Shown: positions 34,343 through 43,835, counted from the first letter of the stretch. The stretch is DNA of 64,000 bases from Prorocentrum cordatum (GCA_963575745.1 CAUYUJ010004747.1:194010-258009); one strand, 5' to 3'. Translations and numbers: made by a program. Notes: generated by a model not told the origin, from the sequence alone.

Positions 34343-34747
34343 AGCGATCGACATCGCTTTCCTTCTCCTCATCTTTTTTCCTTCTCCTCATCGTCATCGC
34401 CGTCGCTTCACCTCCCCCAGAAGGAGGAGGAGGGGCGACGGGGGGAACAGCGATGGCGACCGCTTGGGGGAGGGGGGGAGGGGGGAGTAGGACGTGCACG
34501 GACCGAACCCTACGGGTTGCAAAAACAAGAGAGGAGGAGGAGGAGGTGGAGGAGGGATCATAGGAGGAGGGGGAGGGACGGGGGATGTAGCGATGGCGAT
34601 CGCTTGTGTGAGGAGGAGGGGGATGGGGGGAGGTTGCGATGGCGATCGCTTGGAGGAGGAGGAGGAGGAGAGAAGGAGAAGCGACAGCGATCGCTTGGGG
34701 GAGGGCGGGGAGGAGGAGGGAGAAGCAGAGAAGCGATACCGATCGCT
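34343..34747 (+). repeat. Palindrome cluster 2 of element B
   Basis: Exact palindromes at 34,343 (opposite orientation of the centre), 34,589 and 34,732; one-mismatch versions at 34,449, 34,635 and 34,680. The last lies 110 bp before the start codon of gene 1. Confidence 0.9.
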
Positions 34748-34786
34748 AACTTAAGTAGGCGGCAATCGTTTTGAACGATCGCTGTG

Positions 34787-34806
34787 CATAGCCGTTGTCG
34801 GCTTTG
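34787..34806 (+). promoter_or_regulatory. Candidate spliced-leader relic of gene 1
   Basis: CATAGCCGTTGTCGGCTTTG matches the dinoflagellate spliced leader at about 13 positions with one extra base; the most similar part is TAGCC..TTGTCGGCT. A closely related block precedes gene 3. Confidence 0.45.
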
Positions 34807-34857
34807 TAGTCGCGGGTGACGCCCGCGTGCGCGACGCGAGTGACGCCCGCGGGCGCC

Positions 34858-36342
34858 ATGGCGGCCGACCTGGTGAAGCAGCTGAAGGCCGCCAAGTCGG
34901 TCCTCGCCCAGATCGGGAAGAAGCCCGACGCGTACAAGGAGATCGCGGAGGCGCAGAGCGCCATGGCGATGGCCATCATGGCGCCGTGGGCCTTCATCTC
35001 CGCCGAGGACTCGGCCATGCTGGTCCTGGAGATCGGCCAGATGCCTTTCGGCAAGAGGGCGCTTGCCACGCTGGTCGGCCGCGTCGCGACGTTGGCGACG
35101 GCCTCAGCGCAAATGTTGGCCGCTAACGCGGCCGCAAGCGCGGAGCTGGCGGGGTCGGGCAGGACGCCGATGCAGGACTTCTCGTCCATCCTCGCCTACC
35201 TCACGAAGAGGCAGTGGGACAAGATCCTGAGCGAGCGCAACGACTTCATGGGTCGGGTTGCGGTCGTCCTGCAGGCTTGCAAATCCCTCGGGTGGCGCAC
35301 GCTGCATGAGCCGACGGTTCAAAAGGCGGCGTGCGTCGCCCTCCTCGTGGACGGCTTCGATTGGACGATGCGCATGTGTCCGATGGCACAGTGGGGCTAT
35401 TTCAAGCGGGCGAAAACATGCGCCAAGAAGCTCCTGCCGTGGAAGTTGTGTAAGCAGCTTGCCGCGACCGAGCCGTCCTTCGTCAGCGAGCTCCCTGCGG
35501 ACCCGACTGACATACCGAAGGTGCACCCCGAGTGGTACTCGCGCGCGTATGGTGGCGGAGGGGAGGCCCCAGCAAACGAGTGCCCGCTGGACCGCACCAT
35601 GTTGATGGTGCTGTGCGACGCGGTCCCGATGCGAGAGTCCAAGGCTCGCCTCAAGGCCACGTCCGATGGCAATCGGTCGTCCGTCGACATGGCGTTGCAG
35701 CTCGCGGAAAGGGCGATGGCGATGCAGGGTGGCGGCCGCCAAGGTGCGCGAGACGGCGTGCCATGCAGGCGTTGCACTCCGCAGCCCATTGCGCCCGCCA
35801 CGGACGGCGCGATTCCGATCGGCGACACGGAGTCGGCGCCGCCGCCGACGACGCACAGCGCGGAGGAGGCCAGGGACAAGATCTTCGCGAAGCTCGGCGG
35901 CAAACAATGCCTGCCAGATGTGGCCAAGACGCCGCCGAGCGAAGACGAGTCGGAGGGCAGCGACGGGGGCGACTCCGATAACAAGAGCGCCGACGGCGTG
36001 GAGGAGGCGGAGCCGCCGCCGCCGATGAAGAAGAAGCGCAAGGCCGCTGGCGACGGCCACCCCGCGCCCCCCGAAGCCAAGGCCAATGCGAAGAGGAAGA
36101 ACAAGAAGAAAAAGAAGACTGAGGCCGAGCACGTGGGCGCGAAGGGGGTCAAGAAACCACCGAAACCCGCATATGCGGTGGAATGGTCCCGCAACCAGGT
36201 CATGTGCCGCACGGGTACGAAAGGTCCAGGCCAGTCGACGGCCATCAAGTTCAGCGACCACGGCGGCAGCAGCGACAAGGCGATCGCTGCGGCTAAGAAG
36301 TGGGTGCGCAAACAGGAGAAGAAGCTCGGCATCCACACTTGA
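34858..36342 (+). CDS. Element B gene 1: dinoflagellate hypothetical protein with basic C-terminus
   Basis: A single intronless frame of 494 codons; the ATG sits in GCGCCATGG, a strong initiation context, after the last palindrome. Residues 1-120 are Ala-rich helices. LTKRQWDKILSERNDFMGRV (about 112-132) and LPADPTDIPKVHPEWYSRAY (about 211-231) followed by RTMLMVLCDAVPMRESK are the pattern of a widespread dinoflagellate family that I know only as hypothetical. Then come an acidic Ser/Asp linker, a nuclear-localisation-like MKKKRKAAG (about 388) and KRKNKKKKK, and a conserved-looking C-terminus, VEWSRNQVMCRTG with GPGQSTAIKF (about 442-465), which may be a small nucleic-acid-binding module. 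A long antisense frame over the same region is a shadow caused by high GC at codon position 3. Confidence 0.7.
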   Translation: MAADLVKQLKAAKSVLAQIGKKPDAYKEIAEAQSAMAMAIMAPWAFISAEDSAMLVLEIGQMPFGKRALATLVGRVATLATASAQMLAANAAASAELAGSGRTPMQDFSSILAYLTKRQWDKILSERNDFMGRVAVVLQACKSLGWRTLHEPTVQKAACVALLVDGFDWTMRMCPMAQWGYFKRAKTCAKKLLPWKLCKQLAATEPSFVSELPADPTDIPKVHPEWYSRAYGGGGEAPANECPLDRTMLMVLCDAVPMRESKARLKATSDGNRSSVDMALQLAERAMAMQGGGRQGARDGVPCRRCTPQPIAPATDGAIPIGDTESAPPPTTHSAEEARDKIFAKLGGKQCLPDVAKTPPSEDESEGSDGGDSDNKSADGVEEAEPPPPMKKKRKAAGDGHPAPPEAKANAKRKNKKKKKTEAEHVGAKGVKKPPKPAYAVEWSRNQVMCRTGTKGPGQSTAIKFSDHGGSSDKAIAAAKKWVRKQEKKLGIHT

Positions 36343-36440
36343 TCGGCAGGGGTGCTGCGACGATGCAGCCTGCATGCGTGTGCTCGCACACGACTAGATA
36401 GCCGATTATGGCTATGAATAGGGAGTGGTGGAGGAGGGGC

Positions 36441-36745
36441 AGCGATGATGATCGCTTGGTGTAGGGATGGTTGTTCGGGGGGGTGCAGGGATGGAGTTGC
36501 AGGACAGCGATGGGGATCGCTTGAGGTCGGTTGGGCAGGGCAGCGATGATGATCGATTGTGGTTGCAGGGGTTGTAGATTAGTTTGCAGCGAGTGCAGCT
36601 TGCAGCGATGGCGATCGCTTGGGGATTTCAGCGAGTGGAATTGCAGCTGTCGCTTGGAGGATGGCGAAGCTAGAGTGGACGTGGTGATGGGAGGGGAGGT
36701 GGATGAGGTGGAAGAGCAAGAGGCGGAGGAGCGATGGCGATCGCT
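36441..36745 (+). repeat. Palindrome cluster 3 of element B
   Basis: Exact copies at 36,441 (centre GATG), 36,506 (GGGG), 36,604 and 36,730 (GGCG), and a variant at 36,542. They lie between genes 1 and 2, and the last is 125 bp before the start codon of gene 2. Confidence 0.9.
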
Positions 36746-36805
36746 GGGCATGTGCGCACATTGCGCACATCATTGCATGCATCATACTAGCCATTTGGGG
36801 CCCAG
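36746..36805 (+). promoter_or_regulatory. Shared upstream block and spliced-leader-like sequence of gene 2
   Basis: After the last palindrome comes GGCATGTGCGCACATTGCGC then CATCATTGCATGCAT, which resembles 38,528-38,565 upstream of gene 3. It is followed at 36,786-36,805 by ACTAGCCATTTGGGGCCCAG, matching the spliced leader at about 14 of 21 positions including AGCCATTT. It may be a promoter, a 5' untranslated region, or both. Confidence 0.45.
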
Positions 36806-36869
36806 CAGGTGGCGCGCCAGCGCCTACACCAGGCCCAGCGCCTACACCTGCGCCTGCACCAGCGCCGCC

Positions 36870-38087
36870 ATGGCGCCGCCCCACAGCCGCGACCGTCGCG
36901 ATGCCGCCGAGGAGTTCCTCGCCTTCGCGAACGAGGCCGCGGACGTCTTCACAAACGCGGCGTTGGCTGCGCATGAGGAGGCGCCGCCCGAGGCCGCGGA
37001 GGAGCACGGGGGGGAGGCGCCGCCCGGGGCCGCGGAGGAGGAGCAGGAGGAGGCGTCCGAGGCGGGTGCGGAGGACGTGCTCCTGGAGATTGCGGCGTCG
37101 CCAGGCGAGGAGGGCGCGGAGGTCGGGGAACCCGCGGCGGCGGCGGCGGCGGAGGAGCAGGCGGCGGAGGAGGAGGAGGAGGAGGCGGTGCCTCGCGAGG
37201 AGGTGCCCCTCGTCGAGGTCGTGGCCTCGCCGCAGGCGCGCGATCCTCGCGACAGCCGCTCGTCGGGCGGCCAGTCGGGCCGCTCGTCGCTGTCGCTCAG
37301 CGCGCCGCGGCCGTACGTCTCGCGCCGCGATTTGGCGGCCGTGCGTCAGGCGGCAGCGGCTGCGGCGGCCGAGGAGTCAGCGGCCGCGCCGCCAGCGGCG
37401 GCTCCCGCGCCGCCCGCGCCGACGGCCGCGGAGCGCTCGCGGAGCCGCAGCCCGCGCGCCCTCGACCCGCGCGCCAAGGGGTCGCAATGGCCTCGGGTGC
37501 CGCCCCACCCGCCTCGGGCGCCGCCCCCCCCTGAGGCCGTGGCCGAGGCGGCGTGGGCGAGGGTCTACGAGGAGCGCGCGGCTGGCCAGGGGGCGGGCTA
37601 CACCGAGGAGCAGGTCGCCGACCTGCGCGGCGAGGCTGCGGCGGCGAAGGCCCTCGGCTTGCAGTGGTGGCAGCGCGGCCCTGCGGGTCCAGCCGAGGGG
37701 GGGCCCGAGACGTGGCGCGGCCAGCGGTGCCGCGCCAACACCAAGCAGTGGGCCAACCGCGGGGGGAGGAACAGGGAGTACTTCGCGAAGAAGTACGGCG
37801 GCGGCGCGCCAGGCAAGGTCCCCGCTGGGTCGCGCCCCGACCCCCGCAGCGGCGTCAAGGGCGGCGGCAAGGGCGGCGGCAAGGGCGATTCCCTGGTTCC
37901 TCACCCCGCGGGGCCGCCCCCGCCCGCCGCGGCGCCGCGCGTGGTGCGCCCGCGCATTGCGTCGCCCGCGCGCCCGCTGGCAACGGCGCCGACGCCAGGG
38001 GCAGCGCCGAGGCCGTCGACAGCGCCGCTGCCGCCGTGGCGCAGAGGCGTCCCCGCCGCCGTCCCGCCGCCGTCGCGGCTGACGTGA
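36870..38087 (+). CDS. Element B gene 2: unknown low-complexity protein with a Gly/Arg motif
   Basis: A 405-codon intronless frame starting GCCGCCATGGCG. Residues 10-40 form a helix (RRDAAEEFLAFANEAADVF), followed by long acidic Glu/Ala repeats to about residue 110, an Arg/Ser-containing segment (SRSRSPRALDP, about 190) and a more complex region about 225-315: WARVYEERAAGQG, ALGLQWWQRGP and ETWRGQRCRANTKQWANRGG with RNREYFAKKYGG. The last pieces recur in dinoflagellate hypothetical proteins. The C-terminus is Gly/Lys then Pro/Ala/Arg rich. It could be an RNA- or DNA-binding accessory protein, but I do not recognise a catalytic domain. Confidence 0.55.
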   Translation: MAPPHSRDRRDAAEEFLAFANEAADVFTNAALAAHEEAPPEAAEEHGGEAPPGAAEEEQEEASEAGAEDVLLEIAASPGEEGAEVGEPAAAAAAEEQAAEEEEEEAVPREEVPLVEVVASPQARDPRDSRSSGGQSGRSSLSLSAPRPYVSRRDLAAVRQAAAAAAAEESAAAPPAAAPAPPAPTAAERSRSRSPRALDPRAKGSQWPRVPPHPPRAPPPPEAVAEAAWARVYEERAAGQGAGYTEEQVADLRGEAAAAKALGLQWWQRGPAGPAEGGPETWRGQRCRANTKQWANRGGRNREYFAKKYGGGAPGKVPAGSRPDPRSGVKGGGKGGGKGDSLVPHPAGPPPPAAAPRVVRPRIASPARPLATAPTPGAAPRPSTAPLPPWRRGVPAAVPPPSRLT

Positions 38088-38286
38088 GGCGCGCGGCGCC
38101 CTGGCGCGGCGCCGCTGGCGCCTGCGCTGCAGGCGCGGCGCGCTGGGGGTGCGGCCCCTCTTCGCGCCTTGGGCGCGCATAAGCGATCTGCATGCGCTTG
38201 CTGCTCCAGGCGCTGTGGCAAAACGATCTCTTGTGTACGCGCAGAGATTGTTTGTAATCGCGATTACGACCGCTTGTGTGTGCAAT

Positions 38287-38527
38287 AGCGATTGCGATCG
38301 CTTGTGTGTGCAATAGCGATTACGATCGCTGAGGGGATGGGAGGTGTCGCTGAAGGGATGTGAGGATGAGGACCGACGACTAACGATTGCGATGTGTGGA
38401 TGGGGATGTGAGGATGGGGATGGCTATTACGATCGCTGGCTGAGGGGATGTGACGACTTCTGGCGACGACTGACAAAGGCGACGACCGACGACGACAAAA
38501 TTGGGCGGGGGAGCGATTCCGATCGCT
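38287..38527 (+). repeat. Palindrome cluster 4 of element B
   Basis: Exact copies at 38,287 (centre TGCG), 38,315 (TACG) and 38,512 (TCCG), and decayed versions near 38,256 and 38,421. Confidence 0.9.
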
Positions 38528-38587
38528 GGCCTTGTGCTCACAGTGCACGCATCATTGCACGCATTGCATGGCCATTGTCGGCTCCAC
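38528..38587 (+). promoter_or_regulatory. Shared upstream block and spliced-leader-like sequence of gene 3
   Basis: GGCCTTGTGCTCACAGTGCA followed by GCATCATTGCACGCATTGC parallels the block upstream of gene 2. At 38,566-38,587 GCATGGCCATTGTCGGCTCC matches the spliced leader at about 15 of 21 positions with one extra C, the best match in the window. Confidence 0.5.
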
Positions 38588-38722
38588 GCGTAGCGCGCCC
38601 ATCGGAGCGGATCGCCTGCGCCCAGCGGAGCGCGTCTCCATCGGCGCCCGCCCGCGCCGACGCCAGCGCCGACACGAGCGCCGCCGTCAGCACCGACGCC
38701 AGCTCCGTCGCCAGCACCGACC

Positions 38723-39694
38723 ATGTCGTCCGACGTCGCGGCAGCCTGCCCCGTCAAGACAGAGGAGGAGTGGTGCACGGTCGGCTGCCCCGCCAGCAAC
38801 TGCAAGGCCAAGTGCTACAAGGAGAGCCACGCGGAGTGCTTGGAGCGGCTCTTCAACCACTTGGCGACGTCGACGGCGGGGAGCCACAAGTTTCTCAAGA
38901 CGGCGAGCGGGCCCAACTTAGAGGAGATCAACCGCCTCCTGGACGACGCCAACGCGGAGCGCCTCAGCGACAGCGAGGCGGCGGCGTGGCAGAAGCACCA
39001 GGCCGAGAAGGCGGCGGCAACCGCGGCCAACCCCTACAAGACGGCGCCCGCCGCCAGCGCAGGGGCCGCCGCCGCGGCCGCCGCCAGCGCAGGGGCCGCC
39101 AGCAGTCGCGGGCGCGATCGCCGCGCGCGATCGCCTGCGCGCAGGCGCAGCCGCAGCCGCAGCCACCGCAGCCACCGCGGCCGCCCCGCGCCGCGCACGC
39201 CGCCCCGCGGCCGCGGAGACGACCGCGCCCCCGCGGCGGCGGCCAGCCTGGCGACTGCGGCGGCGCACAAGCTGCAGCAGACGGCGGAGCAGCTGCAGCA
39301 GCAGCAGCAGCAGATACGGCAGCAGCAGCAGCATATACAGCAGCAGCAGCAGCAGCTACAGCAGCATATGCAGTTGCGGGTGCAATCGACTGCAGGCCTG
39401 ACGGGGAAGGCTGCGCCGTCCGCGGCGCCCGCGGCGATGAACCTGATCATGGCGCCCATGACAGGAGACGTCTCGCTGCCCGACGTGCCCCCCGAGACCG
39501 AGTTCAGGCTCAGCAAGGCGCGGGCCGATGCGCTCATGGACTGCCTGAAGCGGGCGGAGCGCTGCGCCAAGGTGGCGAAGGAGACGTGCATCAAGGCGTC
39601 TCAGGCGTTCGAGCAGGAGGAGGCGTCCCTGAGGGCGGCGAGGGAGCAGGTCGCCGAGACGATGGGCGCGTCGGTGCAGCTCAGCGGGCTCTGA
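38723..39694 (+). CDS. Element B gene 3: Cys-rich, Arg/Ser and polyQ protein
   Basis: A 323-codon intronless frame starting ACCATGTCGTCC. The N-terminus has a Cys cluster, CPVKTEEEWCTVGCPASNC then CYKESHAEC (residues 9-40), which may bind zinc. RSPARRRSRSRSHRSHRGR (about 133-152) is SR-like, as in RNA-binding or splicing-associated proteins. A poly-Gln region spans about 183-218. The C-terminal 70 residues are a charged helix (SKARADALMDCLKRAERCAK). I recognise no named family. It lies between two palindrome clusters on the same strand as its neighbours. Confidence 0.6.
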   Translation: MSSDVAAACPVKTEEEWCTVGCPASNCKAKCYKESHAECLERLFNHLATSTAGSHKFLKTASGPNLEEINRLLDDANAERLSDSEAAAWQKHQAEKAAATAANPYKTAPAASAGAAAAAAASAGAASSRGRDRRARSPARRRSRSRSHRSHRGRPAPRTPPRGRGDDRAPAAAASLATAAAHKLQQTAEQLQQQQQQIRQQQQHIQQQQQQLQQHMQLRVQSTAGLTGKAAPSAAPAAMNLIMAPMTGDVSLPDVPPETEFRLSKARADALMDCLKRAERCAKVAKETCIKASQAFEQEEASLRAAREQVAETMGASVQLSGL

Positions 39695-39933
39695 ACAGTG
39701 GCAGCGGGCTTTGGCGCTGCTCAGCGGGCTCTGGCGCTTCTCAGCGACATGCGGGAGGCGACCCTGGAGCCCGACATCATCTTCGTCGCGGCTCGCTGGC
39801 GCTCTGTGGCGTTCGCCGCCTGCGGCCGCGGCCGCGGATCGCGCCGCCGCATGCTTATGAATATGAAATGAGGAGAAGGAGCAGGAGAATGAGGATGATA
39901 ACGATGTCGATCGATGGGTGGGGGGTGGGGGGT

Positions 39934-40374
39934 AGCGATGTCGATCGCTTGGAGGAGGATAAGAAGGAGGAGGAGGATAGCGATGTCGATCGCTGGGGGA
40001 GAGGGGATAGCGATGTCGATCGCTGGGGGGAGGAGAAGAATGAGGAGGAGGAGGAGAAGGATACCGATGTCGATCGCTGGGGGTGAGGGGGGATAGCAAT
40101 GCCGATCGCTGGGGGGAGGAGGATGAGGAGATGTAGAGGGAGGATGAGGAGGATAGCGATGTCGATCGCTGGGGGGGTGGGGGGTGGCGGGGGTGGGGTG
40201 GGGTGGGGGAAGGTGGATCGCGATGCCGATCGCTGGGGGAGAATGAGGAACCGGGGGAGCGATTGCGATCGCTCGGGGGAGGTAGCGATGTCGATCGCTT
40301 GGGGAAGAATGAGGATGATGAGAGGGAGGGGAAGCGATGGCGATCGCTTGGGGGAGGTAGCGATGCCGATCGCT
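39934..40374 (+). repeat. Palindrome cluster 5 of element B
   Basis: Exact copies at 39,934, 39,979, 40,009, 40,155, 40,258, 40,284, 40,333 and 40,359; variants near 39,900, 40,063, 40,095 and 40,219. Centres are mostly GTCG, GCCG, GGCG or TGCG. Spacers are GGA/GAT-rich. Confidence 0.95.
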
Positions 40375-40439
40375 TGAGGGAAGAATGAGGATAATGAGCA
40401 GGAGAGGCATCGATGGTGATCGCGTGGGGATGTAGTTAC

Positions 40440-40795
40440 CCTGGTAACTACCGTAACTATCGCAAGTTACAACCAATGTTATCCTTTTGTTATCATGTTG
40501 TTATCCTTTGTTATCCTTTGTTATCCTGGTCACTGGGTCAGATAGGATAACAAAAGGATAACAAAAGGATAACACTGGGTCAGATAGGATAACCTGTTAT
40601 CCTAACTGACCCAGTGTTATCCTTTTGTTATCCTAACTGACTGGGTCAGATAGGATAACATGGGTCAGATAGGATAACATGTTATCCTAACTGACCCAGG
40701 GATCAGGATAACAAAGGATAACAAAGGATAACAAAAGGATAACAAAAGGATAACATTGGTTGCCACTTACGATAGTTATGCCACTTATTCGAGTA
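40440..40795. repeat. Large fold-back block of GTTATCCT/AGGATAAC repeats
   Basis: An imperfect palindrome of about 350 bp centred near 40,620. The left arm has repeated GTTATCCTTT, the right arm repeated AAAGGATAAC, with CTGGGTCAG/CTGACCCAG near the middle. The outer flanks TAACTATCG(C)AAG and CTTACGATAGTTA also pair. It is AT-rich, unlike its surroundings, and separates genes 3 and 4. Shorter palindromes are nested in it. No coding potential. Confidence 0.9.
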
Positions 40796-40808
40796 AGTAT
40801 CGACATCG

Positions 40809-40900
40809 AGCGATACTCATCGCTGCCTCCCCGAGCGATGCTGATCGCTGACGCGCGTAGCTTACCTGATAACGGCACTACGCAACATGCGCGGCTCAAG
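40809..40900 (+). promoter_or_regulatory. Two palindromes and a weak spliced-leader match before gene 4
   Basis: Palindromes at 40,809 (centre ACTC) and 40,834 (GCTG) are exact in their arms. At 40,893-40,900 GGCTCAAG equals the last eight bases of the spliced leader; the bases before it match poorly. The gene 4 start codon lies 70 bp further on. Confidence 0.4.
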
Positions 40901-40969
40901 AGCCAGCGACCGAGGTCGCTCGACTATCGGTGAGAGCGCACCGCCAACGGTCGCGGGGCGTTGCGAGCG

Positions 40970-43705
40970 ATGGCCGCGGGATGCGGCGGCGCGCTGGCCA
41001 GCGCGGTCGACGAGGCGGCGGCGAGCGAGGACAGCCAGGCGACGTTGCAGTTGGCAGGCGCCGCGGGCGCAAGCGTCCCCGAGGACGCCGAGCTGCTGGA
41101 CATTCTCGCGGTGGATCTCGGTCTCGAGGGCGCGACGGGCGCGGGGGGCGGAGCCGCGGAGGCGGAGGCGCCCGAGAAAGAGGAGGTGGCGGCTGAGGAA
41201 GGCGAGGAGGCGACCGAGGGGGACGGAGCCGCGGATGCGGAGGCGTCCAAGGAAGAGGAGGTGGATGCTGAGGGAAGCGAGGATGCGGCCGAGCGGGGGC
41301 CGATGAGGAGGCCAGCCGCCGCCAGACGCAGGCGCAAGCCGAAGAAGGTCAGGGCGAAGTACGCAGGCCCGAAGGGCCCGCCGCCCAAGGCCACGGCCAA
41401 GGTGAACGCCAAGGCCGTGGCAAAGGAGAAGGCAATGGCAGTGGCCGCAGCCAAGAAGGCGCCGCCCAAGTTCGCCGACATCGCGAAGTGGATGCAGCCC
41501 ACTTCGAGGGCGAAGGCGAGCGGTGGTGTGCCCACCCTGAGGCTCGGCGAGAGTGCGCCCTCGCCGAAGGACGGCGATGGGGCGCTGCAGGTGGGCAAGG
41601 CGAAGGCGAAGGCGAAGTCGAAGATGAAGGCGACGGTGCAAGAGTTGTCGTCGCCGCCGTCTCGTCCGCGAAGGCGCACCTCGGACACCGAGTCCCAGGC
41701 GTCGGCGGGCATGGGCGAGGAGCCGACGGCAGGCGCCTCGCCGAAGTTTCGAGTCGGATCGTTCGCGGCGCTCAGCTCGCCTGACAAGCGCGCAACACCG
41801 CTCTCGCTCGACGCCGTCGAGAACGAGTTCCTCTGCGACAGGTGCGACCAGCCGTGCGACGTCATGAAGGCCTACCCAGTGCGGATGACGAAGAAGGGCC
41901 AGATCTACAGGTGCGCGTTGTGCAGCACGCGGGGGGTGCAAGCGAATCGGGCGCCCGAGTGGAAGGATATGGCCTCGAAGCTGAAGGACTTCAGCATTGA
42001 GGAGAGGGTCGGGTTCTGGAAGAAGATCCGCGCCTGCAGCGGCCAATCAAGCGTCAAGGCCATGGCCCAGGCGACCTTGAAGGCGATCCACGAGAAAGGG
42101 ACGCGGGCGGGCAAGCGAGGCGGCTACTACCCGCTGGGCTGGTACAAGAGGCAAGGCTTCCCGTGGAGAAGGATCAGGAAGACGTGCACTGACACGTTGA
42201 ACCATGCCGTGATGGGGTTGTGCTACAAGGTGGACATCCACGAGATCGAGAAGTGGGAGGCAAACATCGCGCGGCGTGAGAATGAGTATGGGGCATCGCG
42301 CGCCGCCGAGGCCGAAGACGGGCTCGAGGCTTCAGGCTCAGACGACAAGGAGCCCTGCACCAGAACGACGCCCGCACCCGCGCAAGCGGGGGCCGAGATC
42401 GCCGACGACAGCGCCGAGGAGGGCGATGAGGAGGGCGCCGAGGACCCCGACAGCACCGCTGATGTCGATGATGCCGGGGACTCCGACAGCACCGAGGGCT
42501 CGGAGCAGTTGCAGAGTGGCAGCGGTGACTCGGACAGTTTTGGCCTCGAGACCTCGGGCGAGGACTCCATGGGGGACGGCGACGGGTCGCACGGCGGACA
42601 GCCGCCTCCAGTGACTCCTGGCGGATCGAACGATGAGAGCAGCGACGACGGCACGCCACCCCCCCAGAACAGAAAAATGCAGAGCAAGGAAAAGCCCAAG
42701 GGCAAGAGCTCTAAGGACAAGGAAAAGGAGAAGGACAAGTCCAAGAGCAAGGCCGCCGATAAAGATAAGGACGCTGATAAGGACAAGGGAAAGTCCAAGG
42801 CAAAGGACACCGATAAAGATAAGGACAAGCATAAGGACAATGACAAGTCCAAGAGCAATGGCAAAGACAAGGCTAAGGATAAGGATAAAGACAAGGAAAA
42901 GGTCAAGGCCAAGAGCAAGGGCGCCGATAAAGATAAGGACGCTGGTGATGGCAAGGATAAGGACAAGAGCAAGGGCAAATATAAATATAAGGAGCATGAT
43001 AAGGACAAGAGGGCGAACAATGACAAGTCCAAGAGCAATGGCCCTGATAAAGATAAGGGCAAGCATAAGGCCACGAAAAAAGACACGGACAAAACCGATG
43101 ACAAGGCCGATGGTAAGGACAAGAGCAAGGGCAATAAACATGATAAGGGTAAGAGCAATGCCAAGGTCGATGGCAAGACCAAGGGCAAGAAGCGGGCGAA
43201 CGAAGGGGCAGCCGAATCTTCGACAAAGAAGATGAAGAAGCAGAAGCCACCGACCAGCTCCTCGCAGAGCGGCAGCGACATCGAATCGGGGAGCTCGTCG
43301 CCTGCGCACCCGCGCGTCGGCGAGACCGCCAAGGAGCGCGCGGCGCGCGAGAAGCAGGAGAGGAAAGAGCAGAGTAAGAAAGACAAGGAGGCGCAGCAGC
43401 AGAAGCTCCTGGCCACGCGTACCCTGAGCAGGATTGTGGCGCCCATGTACAAGCTCGAGTCGGCGCTCAAGTGCGACGGGGTCGGGAAGATCCCCGAGGC
43501 TACGCTGGTTCACGCGAAAAAGCTCATGGACACGCTGGCCAAGATGAAGAAGGTCGCCCATAAAGTCAGCAGTGGCAAGGTCGCACCTTCGGAGTTCACT
43601 TGGTCCGCCCAGGATGTCAGCGACATGTCGACGCAGGCGGCGGCGCAGAGCACTCTGGTGATGTCGATGGCCAAGGCGTACCTTGTGACTGCGAAGTCCT
43701 CGTGA
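40970..43705 (+). CDS. Element B gene 4: large zinc-finger/YPLG-type protein with Lys/Asp repeats
   Basis: A 911-codon intronless frame. Residues 1-110 are acidic and Ala-rich; 110-250 basic, Ala/Lys-rich. FLCDRCDQPCDVMKAYPVRM (about 287) with CALCSTRG (about 315) makes a CxxC...CxxC zinc-finger-like unit. WKDMASKLKDFSIEERVGFW leads to GKRGGYYPLGWYKRQGFPW (about 382-400) and MGLCYKVDIHEIEKWE (about 418-433), the same core seen in element A gene 2. An acidic linker (440-560) precedes a repetitive Lys/Asp/Ser region built from KDKDKDKSK-like units (about 565-745). The C-terminus (about 815-911) is helical. The start codon lies in AGCGATGGCC, which may itself be half a palindrome. Function unknown; nuclear and nucleic-acid binding is likely from composition. 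Confidence 0.7.
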   Translation: MAAGCGGALASAVDEAAASEDSQATLQLAGAAGASVPEDAELLDILAVDLGLEGATGAGGGAAEAEAPEKEEVAAEEGEEATEGDGAADAEASKEEEVDAEGSEDAAERGPMRRPAAARRRRKPKKVRAKYAGPKGPPPKATAKVNAKAVAKEKAMAVAAAKKAPPKFADIAKWMQPTSRAKASGGVPTLRLGESAPSPKDGDGALQVGKAKAKAKSKMKATVQELSSPPSRPRRRTSDTESQASAGMGEEPTAGASPKFRVGSFAALSSPDKRATPLSLDAVENEFLCDRCDQPCDVMKAYPVRMTKKGQIYRCALCSTRGVQANRAPEWKDMASKLKDFSIEERVGFWKKIRACSGQSSVKAMAQATLKAIHEKGTRAGKRGGYYPLGWYKRQGFPWRRIRKTCTDTLNHAVMGLCYKVDIHEIEKWEANIARRENEYGASRAAEAEDGLEASGSDDKEPCTRTTPAPAQAGAEIADDSAEEGDEEGAEDPDSTADVDDAGDSDSTEGSEQLQSGSGDSDSFGLETSGEDSMGDGDGSHGGQPPPVTPGGSNDESSDDGTPPPQNRKMQSKEKPKGKSSKDKEKEKDKSKSKAADKDKDADKDKGKSKAKDTDKDKDKHKDNDKSKSNGKDKAKDKDKDKEKVKAKSKGADKDKDAGDGKDKDKSKGKYKYKEHDKDKRANNDKSKSNGPDKDKGKHKATKKDTDKTDDKADGKDKSKGNKHDKGKSNAKVDGKTKGKKRANEGAAESSTKKMKKQKPPTSSSQSGSDIESGSSSPAHPRVGETAKERAAREKQERKEQSKKDKEAQQQKLLATRTLSRIVAPMYKLESALKCDGVGKIPEATLVHAKKLMDTLAKMKKVAHKVSSGKVAPSEFTWSAQDVSDMSTQAAAQSTLVMSMAKAYLVTAKSS

Positions 43706-43835
43706 GGGCCCGCCGCCATCAGCTACAGCGCTGGGACCAGCGCGCGGCCGTGCGGTAGCAACAGACGTTGACGCCGCTCGCCGCCCCGCTTTCGCGCCCC
43801 GCCCCGCAGCTGGTGGCGCACATGTGTATAAAAAA

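Noticed and set aside
35104-36375. Long minus-strand frames opposite element B gene 1
   Set aside because: Shadows of high third-position GC; the plus-strand frame has a good start context and family-like motifs.
40540-40740. Homing-endonuclease target (TAGGATAAC resembles part of a known meganuclease site)
   Set aside because: Only nine bases agree and the sequence is part of a repetitive fold-back; no endonuclease gene is present.
40862-43561. Several minus-strand frames of 300-415 codons opposite element B gene 4
   Set aside because: Ser/Leu-rich complements of Lys/Asp repeats; no independent start signals or motifs.
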